Notes under the pieces: generated by a model
What the model saw: only the letters and a program-made list of their open reading frames with translations
Database searches by the model: none
What the model was told of the DNA's origin: nothing
Source of the DNA: Euglena gracilis
Taxonomy: Eukaryota; Euglenida; Euglenophyceae; Euglenales
NCBI GenBank assembly: GCA_039621445.1
Contig: CP154954.1
Span: forward strand, 10,559,521-10,623,520
Direction: 5' to 3'
Length of the DNA stretch: 64,000 nt
Program-made: the position numbers and the translations under genes
Shown here: one piece after another, positions 23,404-32,888 of the stretch
Position numbering within the stretch: the stretch's first letter is position 1
Layout of the letters: every line of letters begins with the position of its first letter

Positions 23404-26400
23404 GATATCTTATGTTGCACTCGACAACCGTCTACTCACTGGCATCATTTGTGTGTGTGCATGGTTTGCTTCATCGCCAGCAGGAGCGCAGCAGAAGGCT
23501 GTTCAGTCGAGGGATCTCTTGCCCAGGAATTGGGTCGTCCCCTCTGCTTGTGGCAACCGCCAGCAACAGAAAATGGACGGATCGAAGTATTGCCAGAATG
23601 AGAACCCCCTCCCCAATGGTGCATGTCCAAATCAGGATAATCACGGGAGGCCATTCGGCAAACTTCGAACTGGTGATCACGCAGGCCAACAGCGAAGCAG
23701 GCTTCATTTGACCAAATGAGTCTTGAAGAACTTCTTGGCAACCCCATGTTTTTACATTGAACAACGCTTAAACAAGATGTTCAGTCATATGGAAGGAGCC
23801 TTTTTTCTTTTGGTGGGCGGTCCAGATAAACAACAACTGATTTAGCATCTGAACCCGCATTCACCCTCCCGCTCTGCATGGTTTTAAGGGGTTAGGGGTT
23901 GATTTTCATGTTGCCGACCTGTTTGGGGGCACCTGTGACACCACCACGGGGGTGCCAACTTCTTGTCACCCTGGTCTTATCCTCATTTGCGAAACCTTTT
24001 ATTCCGCCACCTAGGAAATTTTCATTCCTAGAGAACCTTTGGTACTGTCCAATTCGTCAGTCAACCCACCGCCTCGCCAGAAACCGTATCCACTCTGACA
24101 AGGCAACGAGTACAGAGATAGGAGGCGGGTTCCTTTGACTACAACAGGTCAGCAAATACGGGATCAGAGGAAAATTTCCTGAGAGGGGTCGGGGTCAGAG
24201 GGGGGAAATACCCGTTTTTCGACCACAGCCGACATAACCACAGCCGACATAAAACCCCGAAAGGGCGATTCTTCTTCGCATGCTTGTGATCAGAAGCATG
24301 GGGGTGAAAGCATTAACAATATTTCCAGCTTGGGGAAATTTTTTCTTCAATCCAAAAAAAAACACAAAAAATCACACAAAAAATCGTTAGGAGAAAGGTG
24401 AGTTGGAGACAGGTCCCCATGAGGACAGTGAGAACAGGCTAAAAAATCTGAGGGTGGAAGACAGTTCCCCGGGGGGAGGTGGAGATTCCAATGGAACTGA
24501 GCAATGCCAACTCTCAGGGCGATGCTTAGCAACCCCCCCCCCCCCCCGGCTGCTGGATGACCACCCCCCCCCATGGGGTCCCCATTGGCTGAAATTCGGT
24601 CCCGGGGTCGTACCAGGTACCAAAAAATTGAAACTAAAAAAAACTTCCAATTATGCTAAAACTTGATATTTTGGCCCAAAATGTGCCCAGCCCTCTTCGG
24701 ACCCATTCTTGCCCATTTTTGGCACATATTTGCACCGCCGAAGCCAAAAAACCCGTCACCACCCGTTGGAATGCTTCAAAACAAATAGTGTTGATTGGGG
24801 GGGGGAGGGTTCAAGGGTGGAAAAAAGCTGCTGATTGGCTGGACACCCCCAGGGGATGGGACCAAATTATTTTAAGCGACGCCCCCCCCCCCTCAGTGCA
24901 GGGCTGTACGGGAATCATGGTGGGGGTCAACCCCCAGGAGGTGGCGGGAGGGGGAGGGGGACGGCGCCAAAATAAAAATTTGACATAAACATTGGCACCT
25001 CTGGAAATACAAGAGGGGGTGTGGGGTCGGCCCCCCCAAACCAAAAAGGTTCCGGGGGTGACTGTCGTTCGGGGGTACTGCACTCCCCGTGATTTCATGT
25101 TTGATCCCATCTGCTCAGAGAGGAATCGGGGGAGGAGGATCCAAGAACCACTTCCCCAACACCCAGAGGTTTTCGGTATTCCGGTCCACCCCGGGGGATC
25201 GGACGCAAGCCGAAAGGAGGGTGTGGCGCGCGGGTGCATTGGGCTCCGGGAGAGGCGGTGGGGGCACGAAGGTGAGGGGCACGGTGGGCTGCACTGGGGG
25301 CACCGGGGGGGGGAGGGGGGGGGGGGGGGGGGGGGTGAGTGCCGGTCGCCGAGCTGGACAGTGGCAGGGCCCGAAGGGAACGAACGGGCGGGCAAATGAG
25401 GCTGACAGGGGGCGAGAGCACAGGCAGCATTGCTGTTAGAGGTGAAAGGGATAAGAGTCTAAGAGGCGTATAAGAGGCGGAAACCCAAAAGGTCGGTCCA
25501 ATCGTAACTCCAACCCCATCTCCACCAATAACCCACGTTCCCCAAATCAGTATCTAAAAGACCACCCCCCAAAAAGAGGAGTCCCAGGGTACACCCGCGT
25601 TATACTTTCTGGACCACCGCGGGACCCCCCCCAGTCATCCTGGGGGCCTCGCTCGCCCTGGGGGGGGGGGGGGGGGCCAAGATGAGGCTTCCAAAGTATG
25701 GCTGCAAACATAATTTAAACAAATTCATTTAAAATCTCAATACGGCACCTTTGTCTTCAGAATTGTTTGGCTAACATTCTCTGCCACTTCAGACTCCGTC
25801 AAAAAAGCACAAAAAAAATGCCGCCACGGGAATACGACAATCGCACGTGCTCTGCTCGGGGTGGGGGACGGGTTGGGCGGGGCGGGGGCGGGGGCGCTGG
25901 CGGCGGCGGGCAGCACGTCGGGCGGCAGCCGCGCCCCCGCGGCGGACCGGCCGGCCCCACTGCGGGGCGGGGCCGGGGGGGCGGCCGCGGCGGCGGGGCG
26001 CGGGGTCAGTGTCGCGCCGGCGCTGCGGGGGCGCGGCCGGGGGGGACCGTTCGGCGCGTCGGGGGCAGAGCGCACCTCGCCGTGGTCCAAAAAGGTCACA
26101 ATGAACGATCGAAATGGCGAAAATTGGTGCAAATTTTTTCAGGAAAATGGGCTTGGCATTGTGTCTAGCAGCGTTTGCGCCAGACGGCCAAAAATCGGTT
26201 GAAAGTTTGTAAGAATTGAAAGGAAAAAAAGTAGCCAAAAAAGGCCAGAACCGGCAAAAAAAAGGCCAGAACCGGCGAAAAAAAAAGGCCAAAAGTGGCC
26301 AAAAATGGCCCCAAACCCAAAACAAGCCAAAAAAAGTTACAAACCCCCAGGGGAGCCCAGGAAAGAGGGGGAAGCCTGCAGAAGGGGGGTAAAAAACCCC

Positions 26401-27633
26401 CCCCCCCCCCCCCCCCGATCCCAACAGAGGAGGGATCTCACCTCCTCCCGTCTCGAAACCAGCAAGGACTTGGACAAAAAAAAATTTGTTTGGGAGCTGC
26501 CGAAGGTGACGATGCCATGGAAAACTGGTTGGACAAACCCGGAATTCTATTCAAAAAAAATTACAAAGATTGTCACTACACAAATTTTTTGACATTTTTA
26601 GAGAAATCTCCCAAATTTCCCATAATACTGGAAGCTTAACTTTGTTTGATCAAGAATCCATCATCATTTTTGATGCAGTATTCTCACAACATTTTTCGTT
26701 TAAATTTATTCCCAACAAATCAAAGAAATCAATTTTTTCTGCACAATAAAAAAATTGGGCATCCCATTTTTAAACAACACCAAATTATCATTGGGAATCC
26801 TAAAAGATATTATATATGTGTATTTACTAGCATCTTATCCTATATTTTTTGTCATTCTTTTGGCATATTCTTCAAAGAAATACAAAATGAACTCAAAAAC
26901 AAGATTTTTTTCATTTTAAAAATAGGCTTCTGAATCTGCATGGATCGTTTGATTTCAAGGGATTCCTAACATTTTTATCCACGTGTCCACAAAAACCGTG
27001 CAAAATTGTTTTGGTACCAAAACAATGATCAAGCAAAATAATTGGGTGGGTTATCGTGGGAGGTGGCGAACGTGGGAGGTGGCTCCGCGGCTGGCCGTGG
27101 CCAGATATTAAACGCAAGCAGTGAGTTCTCACAGAGTCTTGAGACTTCCATTGCCATCGATGCGCATGTTTGCGTGATAACTGGCGCATGCAGGATACCA
27201 GCGAACCCAAATGCTGCCCAACAATGGTTGATGCGAATGGGGGGCCGTCGTTTGGCAAGTTCGGCACCTCGTTGGGCAGTACTTTGGGCTCGCTGAGTAT
27301 CCTGTACAGGTCAATATAACAATGTCGGGTGGGAAAGGTTAAAATGTTTGAAGGGGAATCTTAACCCTAATCCTCCCAATGGCCTCATCAATCACCTTGG
27401 GACGTGCGAGGTGGCCACAGCACCACCAATACTGGCCCGTGGTGGTGGCCGTGCCTGGCCCCGGCGCCACTTCCCATGATTCCACCTCCCACGGTACCCC
27501 AGCTGGTTCTATTTTATTGAGCTAATTAATTAGATTTGCAAATTAATCCAATTAGTTAACTACTAAATTAATTAAACAATTAAATAACTAATTAATTAAT
27601 TAATTAATTAATTAATTAATTAATTAATTAATT

Positions 27634-27684
<51 letters not shown>

Positions 27685-30510
27685 TACTTAATTAACTAAT
27701 CAATTAATTAAGTAATTAATCCAATAATTAATTAATCTAATCAGCAACCTTGTGGCGCCCGCCCACCCATGCAAGAGGTGCCGCCTGGGGAGGGGCGGGG
27801 GGCGGGGCGGCGGTTGGGGCCGACACCTCACGCACTGTCGGGAAGGCTGGCGGCGGTGGCTGCGGCGGCTCATGCGACGCCCGCCGTTTGCCCGGCAGGG
27901 AGGGGGGACGCTGGGAGGGGGGCGCAGCGGCCCGCACAGCCGGCCGCTGGCCGCCTTTGTTGAATAACATGTTCTCAAGGTTGCGACCGATGGCCAAAAG
28001 CTGTCGAAAAAAAAGGCCACGCATGGCCAAAAATGTCCAAAAAAGGCCAAAAACGGCCAAGAGTGAAATTAGGGGGCCCAAAAAAAAATGCCAAAAGTGC
28101 CACAAACCCCCACCTATGGCCAACCCTTGCCTGGTTGGAGACAAACATTGGCTATTTTTAGCGACCGCCCCCTGGTGCAAGAAAAATATTTGTAGCCATT
28201 GGACAAGGGGGGGTTCCACCTCCCAAGCCAAAGTCACATGAATTGACTTCGGTTTGGCTGTGTGGAGGATGGGCCCTTCCTTAGAAAAAATATTGCACAA
28301 CGTTGAGCCAATTATGGAAATTTCCACCGAAATTTGCCATTTTGTGTATTTTGAAACTGTTTTGCAGGGAGTTTTTTCTTGCCATTCTCAACATTCCCAG
28401 CGATTTCATTGTGGTGGCCATTTTTCTTTGCATAAAAAGCAAAATTCACACAATTAATCCTGATAGAACCAACATTGGATCCAAAAATATCACATCTGAC
28501 TGAGGGGGGGTCGTTGGACAAGCCCAGGGGTTGGGCAGCATACTTTTTTGTTGTTGTTACAAAAAATTTACAAAAAAAACAGAATTGTGAAGCACTGTTG
28601 TGTGGGTGGAGGGAGGGAGAGAGGGAGGGAGGAGGGAGGGAGGGAATGGTCAGAGAAAACAACACAGGATCGTTAAGTGCTAGTGCCAAAGCACCAACGA
28701 GGCACAAGATATAATTACAAATAAAACATCCTTTCAACAATATCCTCGATTGGTGTGCAGGAGGGAACTATATTATGTGCCATACATGCAGGTTTTGTTC
28801 ACATGAGATGCAGAAAATGAATAAAAGGCAGAGCCAGAAGGAACAGATGAAAACAATTCAACGTCAACATCAGAGAAGCAGTTCAGCAGGTGGGAACCAA
28901 AACTGGGCAGGGAGCAAATTGTTGTCACCCCGTCCGCCATGGCAGGGAGGTTGGTTCTCTTCGGGGGGTGAACAACCGGGAGGGGACATGGGACCCCCGG
29001 GCAACGCCGGCGGAGGCGGCCAGGACGCCCCCGCCTCCGGTTCCGCGACGGCGGTCGGCGTGCGAGAGGGGGCTTGGGGCGGCGGGGGTGGGGGCGGGAC
29101 GTCGACGGGGCTGGCCGGCGTGGCGGCCCCGGCCCCGGCTGCCCCGCGCGAGGCGGGCTTCGGGCTGCTGGGGGGGGGGGGGGGGGGGGGGGGGGGGAGG
29201 CGGGGGCTCCCACGGACGGCGTTAGACACGGCCTATCGCCGTGTCTAAGCCGAACACGGTGCAGAATGCGAGACAAAATGGGACACGCAGAAATCATAAA
29301 CCTCGCTTTTCGGAGGTTTCGAGGATTTCGGAGGTTCTCTTTTTGAATGATTATTTTGCGTGCGATCACGGGTGAGCTGGGTTGGATCCACAGGTGGACA
29401 TCAGAACCACGGTAAGGACCCTTTTCCGGACCCTGCTCCCCCCCTGGGTGGGTCAACTCCTCCTCCTGTGCAAAGGAAAATCTGGAACTAAGCTGGAAAA
29501 TATATCGAAATAATTGGTTGTTAGCAACGCACCCCGGAGCAGGGTTCGATATAAGGACAGGTGGGGGGGGGTGGTCCGGACCCCCCCCCCTGCGGGCCAG
29601 GAGGGGGGGGGGGGGGGGGGGGCACCCCCCACCTAAACAGGTGCGCGGTCAGGGTGGCCGAATTTCGGCCCGGCGCATTTTGGGCACTTTTTGGGCAAAA
29701 ATGTGCCAAAAATGCAAAAAATTTTCGGCGCGAAGCGCCGGAGGAAAAAATTGACCCTTTTTGGGGGGGGGGTCCCGGGAACCCCCCCGAGGGTCGGTCC
29801 GGACCCCCTGGCACGCGGGGGGGGGCGGACCGGACCCCCCCCCCTGCGGGCCGGGGGGGGGGGGGGGTGGGGGGGGACACCCCCCCACCTAAACCATGTA
29901 CGCCCTCCTTATATCAAACCCTGCCCCGGAGTATTTTCTGAAAAATTGGCAAAAAAACAGATGAACATGACCTTGCGCCAGGGAAGAAAATTCTTTGTTT
30001 TGGGGGTGTCGAAGAAAAATAAGAGCAGAAATTGCACATGCCCAACGACCATGTCTTTCAACCAAACTGTTCATTGGACAGTAAAACAGCACCGAATCCC
30101 TTCACAAAACACTCCAAAATTAAATTGCCGATTATTTCGGTGCTTGAAAATTTATTACACTTGGCTTGAAAAGTATTGACTTGAAAATAATTCTCCCAAT
30201 CTCTGTGCTTCCGTCAATACAGACAGCATGTCTGGCACACGCGCCAGGTTGCACAGACACTCACCACCACTCCTCCCCCACGCAGAACACACTTGTTCGC
30301 ACACTCACAACTGAATCAGTCACAGCCCCTGGCCAACGCCCGGCCTTGCTCCAGCTGCAGGCGGCTCCACATGGAGTGCGCATCCGGGGGCGCCCCTGCC
30401 GGGCCGGCCACCAGCTGCCGGAACCGGTTGAGGCCATCGCCCCCAGGTTGGTGGGCCCGACAGGGGACAACGCGCGATGCCAACAACCACAGAGAAGCAA
30501 TGAACTTATG
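17368..30510 (-). CDS. Candidate multi-exon gene for a proline-rich protein, unit 1 (region)
   Basis: At least twelve GC-rich patches on the minus strand read as exons, listed separately from 30510 down to 17368. Evidence: third codon positions are mostly G or C while the surrounding DNA is not; acceptor-like C- or T-tracts ending in AG precede several; GT follows; exon lengths of 158, 110, 118, 124 and 82 bp are identical in unit 2 although neighbouring repeats differ; and reading phase agrees across two neighbouring pairs (19441-19522 to 19091-19214, and 17604-17713 to 17368-17525). The encoded segments are rich in P, A, S, G and R with W/Y-containing islands. I recognise no domain and cannot place the start or stop codon. 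Some exon phases do not join, so exons may be missing or the gene may be decaying. Confidence 0.4.
17604..17713 (-). CDS. Candidate exon k, minus strand
   Basis: Acceptor CACGCCACAG. 110 bp, reading [20 protein letters not shown] and SRPAVRAGS, to GTTCTA. A branch-site-like TTCTAAC and a pyrimidine tract follow in the next intron. Same length in unit 2 (45196-45305) with one C/Y change. Its end phase fits exon l. Confidence 0.45.
17803..17945. repeat. CACG/CACA microsatellite
   Basis: Tandem ACGC tetranucleotides, then CA-rich. Unit 2 counterpart at 45395-45480 has more ACGC units. Confidence 0.9.
18064..18181 (-). CDS. Candidate exon j, minus strand
   Basis: C-rich tract, then CCGCAG. 118 bp, reading [20 protein letters not shown] and [15 protein letters not shown]. 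All three differences I see from unit 2 (45644-45761) are synonymous in this frame (GCC/GCT, ACG/ACA, TCC/TCG) and would be replacements in the alternatives. This is the best single piece of evidence for coding. The donor is uncertain (GTTTGG, or a GC donor three bases earlier). Confidence 0.5.
18308..18480. mobile_element. Small inverted-repeat insertion present only in unit 1
   Basis: Unit 2 reads straight through this site (near 45886), so this is an insertion in unit 1 or a deletion in unit 2. It contains CCCGGGAAACTGTCA at the left and TGACAGTTTCCCGGG at 18411-18425 as inverted repeats, plus two tandem copies of TGACAGGTTGGCCGGTACCG (18338, 18382). A TA dinucleotide at both ends (GAGTA, GTGTAG) may be the target duplication. 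A related solo copy lies at 61628-61731. Confidence 0.55.
18776..18961 (+). other. Invertible block 3, unit 1 orientation
   Basis: 186 bp, the exact-length reverse complement of 46184-46369, with directly aligned flanks (AACTAAATAAG at left, TAGCTGCTGGCTGACGCC at right). The left end is GGTCGCTAGG and the right end is GCTTAAAG. No gene. Confidence 0.85.
19091..19214 (-). CDS. Candidate exon i, minus strand
   Basis: A C tract ends CCCCAG at the acceptor. 124 bp, reading [20 protein letters not shown] and [18 protein letters not shown], to GTGGCC. Same length in unit 2 (46491-46614); the only difference I see, GGA to GGC, is synonymous. Confidence 0.5.
19441..19522 (-). CDS. Candidate exon h, minus strand
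   Basis: A T tract ending TTTTTGCAG|G is a textbook acceptor. 82 bp, reading [20 protein letters not shown], to a GTAGCC donor. Same length in unit 2 (46843-46924) with two replacement differences. Its phase joins that of the next exon (19091-19214). Confidence 0.45.
20214..20321. mobile_element. Short inverted-repeat element ending in TTTTCAG
   Basis: Arms CTAAAAATTACGGAAGACA (20214-20232) and TGTCTTCCGTAATTTTCAG (20303-20321) are near-perfect reverse complements around an A-rich centre that itself pairs (TATGGCAAAAATT / ATTTTGCCAAAATT). About 108 bp, MITE-like. The plus-strand end TTTTCAG resembles a splice acceptor before a GC-rich patch; unit 2 (47608-47712) has TTTTTAG instead. Confidence 0.5.
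20322..20504. other. GC-rich patch, possible exon, strand unresolved
   Basis: Open on the plus strand ([16 protein letters not shown]) with mostly G/C third positions, and open on the minus strand as a proline/alanine-rich reading. Nearly identical in unit 2 (47713-47895). I cannot decide the strand. Confidence 0.3.
20505..20722 (+). other. Invertible block 4, unit 1 orientation
   Basis: About 218 bp, the reverse complement of 47896-48119. The left flank GATGGGCAAGC and right flank AGGAAAGGAAAAGATACC align directly in both units. Unit 2 carries an additional 200 bp (48120-48320) between the block and the right flank. Confidence 0.85.
21120..21359 (-). CDS. Candidate exon g, minus strand
   Basis: A pyrimidine-rich tract ends CTGTGCCAG at the acceptor. 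Reads [40 protein letters not shown] and [14 protein letters not shown]. In unit 2 (about 48715-48953) several differences are synonymous, including a two-codon change TCA CGG to TCT AGG that keeps Ser-Arg. This is good evidence for past coding constraint. Ser-Pro-rich, probably a disordered segment. The 3' boundary is not resolved. Confidence 0.5.
21545..21957. repeat. Compound tetranucleotide satellite (CATC, CATA, CATG, CGTA)
   Basis: Ordered blocks: (CATC)n, then CATG, (CATA)n, (CGTA)n, then CATA/CATG. The IHPS/MDGW open frames are translation artefacts of the repeat. Confidence 0.97.
21958..22672. repeat. Local duplication of microsatellite plus unique tail
   Basis: A 250 bp non-microsatellite tail (AATCAAAATCATTTCGAAAT through GCAAACGTTTTCGAACTGCCC) occurs at 21958-22203 and again at 22426-22672, separated by a second CATA/CATG/CGTA array (22204-22425). 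Unit 2 has only one tail (49568-49803), so the array-tail module duplicated locally in unit 1 or contracted in unit 2. Confidence 0.85.
22667..22792 (-). CDS. Candidate exon f, minus strand
   Basis: Acceptor TAATGCTCAG|G and a good donor ATC|GTAACT. 126 bp, open in frame, reading [20 protein letters not shown] and [15 protein letters not shown]. Third positions are mostly G or C. Unit 2 (49803-49931) is 129 bp, one codon longer, and keeps frame with conservative differences (Q/E, T/A). Confidence 0.45.
23260..23406. repeat. TATG/AT microsatellite
   Basis: (TATATG)n grading into (AT)n. Unit 2 counterpart 50392-50518 begins with CA/GT repeats instead. Confidence 0.9.
23620..23711 (+). CDS. Possible terminal coding segment
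   Basis: Plus strand reads [20 protein letters not shown], then SEAGFI and TGA. Unit 2 (51110-51195) keeps the segment with two replacements. The minus strand is also open and protein-like ([15 protein letters not shown]), so strand and status are unsure. Confidence 0.22.
23712..25000. other. Conserved stretch without a supported gene
   Basis: Well conserved with unit 2 (51196-52470) but with no reading frame I trust. Includes a direct CCACAGCCGACATAA repeat (24225-24252) and C-run hairpins near 24535-24580. Confidence 0.4.
25190..25293 (-). CDS. Candidate exon e, minus strand
   Basis: A long interrupted C tract ends CCCCCAG at the acceptor. Reads [20 protein letters not shown] and [13 protein letters not shown], then GTGGAC. 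Unit 2 (52675-52776) is two bases shorter near the 3' end, so the phase differs. Confidence 0.35.
25847..26075 (-). CDS. Candidate exon d, minus strand
   Basis: After GGCGAG the minus strand reads [20 protein letters not shown], then [18 protein letters not shown], to a possible GTGCGA donor. A GC-rich island in AT-richer DNA. Unit 2 (53327-53557) is two bases longer through a change in a G/C run (near 53355-53376), so the end of the frame differs and at least one copy is probably defective. Confidence 0.3.
26238..26335. repeat. Degenerate GGCCAAAA tandem repeats
   Basis: Repeats of AAAAAGGCCAGAACCGGC and TGGCCAAAAATGGCC type; counterpart at 53710-53820. Confidence 0.8.
27530..27745. repeat. 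AATT/AATC microsatellite
   Basis: (TTAA)n then (TCAA)n then mixed. Unit 2 counterpart 55005-55205 is shorter. Confidence 0.95.
27767..27954 (-). CDS. Candidate exon c, minus strand
   Basis: Acceptor-like CAACAAAG|GCGG, then [20 protein letters not shown] and [19 protein letters not shown], ending before GTGGGC. Proline/alanine-rich. The sequence of 55232-55419 in unit 2 is identical as far as I can see. Confidence 0.35.
28004..28100. repeat. Degenerate GGCCAAAA tandem repeats, second site
   Basis: AAAAAAGGCCACGCATGGCC, then CCAAAAAAGGCCAAAAACGG; counterpart at 55470-55565. Confidence 0.75.
28929..29167 (-). CDS. Candidate exon b, minus strand
   Basis: Preceded on the minus strand by a very long C tract (29171-29209) ending CAG, which would act as polypyrimidine tract and acceptor. 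Reads [34 protein letters not shown] and onward to a possible GTGACA donor at 28928. Proline-rich. The opposite strand is also open here (28775-29248), so the strand is inferred from the neighbouring exons. Confidence 0.3.
29534..29929. mobile_element. Fold-back element with poly-C/G inner hairpins, unit 1
   Basis: Left end CCGGAGCAGGGTTCGATATA and right end TATATCAAACCCTGCCCCGG form terminal inverted repeats of about 24 bp. Inside are inverted GGTCCGGACCCCCC and CCTGCGGGCC blocks with G runs, and a central palindromic TTTTCGGCGCGAAGCGCCGG. About 396 bp, non-coding. Counterpart at 56999-57392, where the inner arms differ and look more alike to each other. Confidence 0.6.
30325..30510 (-). CDS. 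Candidate exon a, minus strand
   Basis: Reads [20 protein letters not shown], then [15 protein letters not shown], with strong G/C third positions. A preceding AAG near 30511 could be the acceptor. The 3' end is uncertain. In unit 2 (57788-57973) one visible change alters A to T in GAPPD. Confidence 0.4.
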
Positions 30511-30858
30511 GCCACATAAAAACGAAGGCCATTTCATTGGTGTTGAAATTCTTTCATATTTGACCGGGGGGGTCCCGGAGTATCCACTCACTTTTCCCCC
30601 AATATGGCCAGAAAATTGCGAAAATGCTAAAAATAGCACCTTTTCAAAAAATTCGGCACCTAGTGTCATGGTGGTAATGCTGCCTGGTATATAGGTAGCT
30701 GGTTGGGGAGGTTGGGGCTCCTACTCCAGAAGACGTTCCAAGTGTACACCATGTTGGGGAGTTTGTACTCGTTCGAACAAATGAATGGAAGCCATTTTGA
30801 GAAACAAGGTGGAAACATTTTATGATTTACGAGCGTTTCCTGGTGCGGAAAACTTTTA

Positions 30859-31447
30859 CGGACGACATATTCCAAGTTTTACGTTTTCGAAGGCACAATT
30901 GACTGATAAGTTGAAGAAATATTGTGTGTCGTCATGGTCGAAATGGGGTTCCAGTTCGGGTGCCCAATTAACACACCGGAGGGTGGTGCCATTCAGGGAG
31001 GGGTGTAGGATAGGGCGGCGGAACATGCATGCCCACGCCACACCGACACACCACCCGAGAGGATGGCGCAATTTTCCCAAGAAAGGGCCAAGGTAAAGTG
31101 ACCCAAAAGTGGAGAAAGACGAAAGAGAATATGCACGCATAAACAGTAAACCACACCGAAAGAGAAAGAACCATCTCAATGATGTGCTCATGGTTGAGTT
31201 TGTACCACAAAAGAACCTTGACAAGACTTGGCTTGAACCAAGAACGAAGAGAGCCACTGACCAACCAACCCAAACCCCCAATCATCACTAAAAGCCCATT
31301 ACTCTGAAAAAGTCTTACCTTTCTTACCATTCATATCTTGGTCTTTTTGTTTTGTGCGGAACACATTGAGTTTTATCGAGCCATGTTTTGTTCCACCGTT
31401 CCATTCTTTCATAAAAAAAACCAGTGACATGTGTTTGCCTATCGACT
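30859..31447 (-). other. Invertible block 1, unit 2 orientation
   Basis: Inverted counterpart of 2183-2796, slightly shorter because of small indels. The junction sequences on both sides are continuous with the directly aligned flanks. Confidence 0.85.
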
Positions 31448-32054
31448 TAAGTTCTAAAATGAGCAAAGTCATTTTCATGATCACGTTGGTGTGTGGATTT
31501 TGGGACAGCGTCCAAGCTCCCAAAAGGTGGAGATTGAACACCAAACGTATTTTCACGCAGTTTTGCACATCAGAAACGTGAGTGACGTCTGTCACGACGG
31601 TGACATTTTTTCAGGTCCCTCTTGTTGTCTTTCTGCTTTGAACTTCTGGTGGAAGGACCTTATTTGGAAATTCAACTGTATCTTCGTGCTCTGCCTTCTA
31701 AGCTTGTGAAAAGGGTCGCACAAGGACGAAACAAGGAAACGCCTTCAGTTGCCAGGCCTCTGTGGGTCATGCCATTGGGACCATGCTGCATCCCACTGTA
31801 ACAGGGGGGGGGGGGGCTCTGCGGTTATTCCCTTCCCTGAGGCTGCTGGTGCCGCTCGGAAGGGCTTTTCTCTGCCATTTAACTTTTCTCTTGTTGACAA
31901 CCAGGTCTTTGCCTTGTTCAAGGCTTGGCCATCGTGCACCTTTTGAAGTTGAGCATACTTCTTGAACTTAAAACCTTCACCTGCGGACATTAAAATACAC
32001 GGTATTCCCTTCTGGTAATGGCCAGTGATGGAGGGGCAAGCGTTTAAAAAAAAT

Positions 32055-32607
32055 TCAGGGTTGAAAAGAACAACCTTTGGCGTTGCTGATCTTCTCTACC
32101 TCCTTTTGGGACTTCAGGTCATCCGCAGAGAACAACTTCTTCCCCTTCTGTTCCACGGAGTGGGTCAGGGAGGCCTTCTTCCTCTGTTCGATCAACCATC
32201 TGTCCATTTCCAGCAGCAATTGGAAGAACTGCTGACTCAACGCCGCCTTGTCAGCTTGCACTCCTTCGTGTATCATTGCATATATTATCAACAAAAATAC
32301 AATTTCTTTGCTGGCTTGCCCGCAGCAGCTTGTCCACCTTCGGGGTGGAATTCTTACAGTGTTTGTCCTCCGGCTTGTACTTCAAGCCTTGTAACTTGGG
32401 TAACCCTTCGAAAAAAGAACAGATATCCAAACTCAAAGATTCCGTTTGCTGCCGGAGCAGGACCTCCTCCAAGTCCGGTGGAAGGCTCTGGCGGGCATCC
32501 TCACACTCTAGGGGTTCCTCTTCCTCTTCGTTCTTTTCCTCGGGTTTTCGGTTTTTCCTCGTTTCCTCGATCGTCGCCTGCCCTCTGCCATGCGCGTCCA
32601 ACGTCAT
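32055..32607 (-). pseudogene. Gag-like charged protein fragment, unit 2 copy
   Basis: Counterpart of 3352-3916. The first frame runs from an ATG at 32607 for 118 codons. The second frame carries the FQLLLEMDRWLIEQRKK segment and ends at 32055. A small insertion with a TATATTATC-like stretch near 32280 separates the two segments and is absent from unit 1. Confidence 0.35.
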
Positions 32608-32888
32608 CGCCGCGTCTCAAAGTTCTGCAGTGTTGGGGGGGGAACGTCGCGGACATTTTTCATTTGCTGCATTTTGATTTGAAAGATTCTTCTAAAAATC
32701 CTTGTCGTGTGGTGCACGCAGACACCTCGGGCTCTGCACTTTGTCCTTGTGAGGCCGTGCCTTGTCGCCGGCGGTGTTGTGTGATTGTTCGCTGCGCTGT
32801 GTTAGGTGTCCCTGCTCGGTGCCTTTTTCGCCGGACAAGATGAAGCGAAGGACACGATGGAGCAGAGAGTCTGTGAGAGAGAGGGTGA

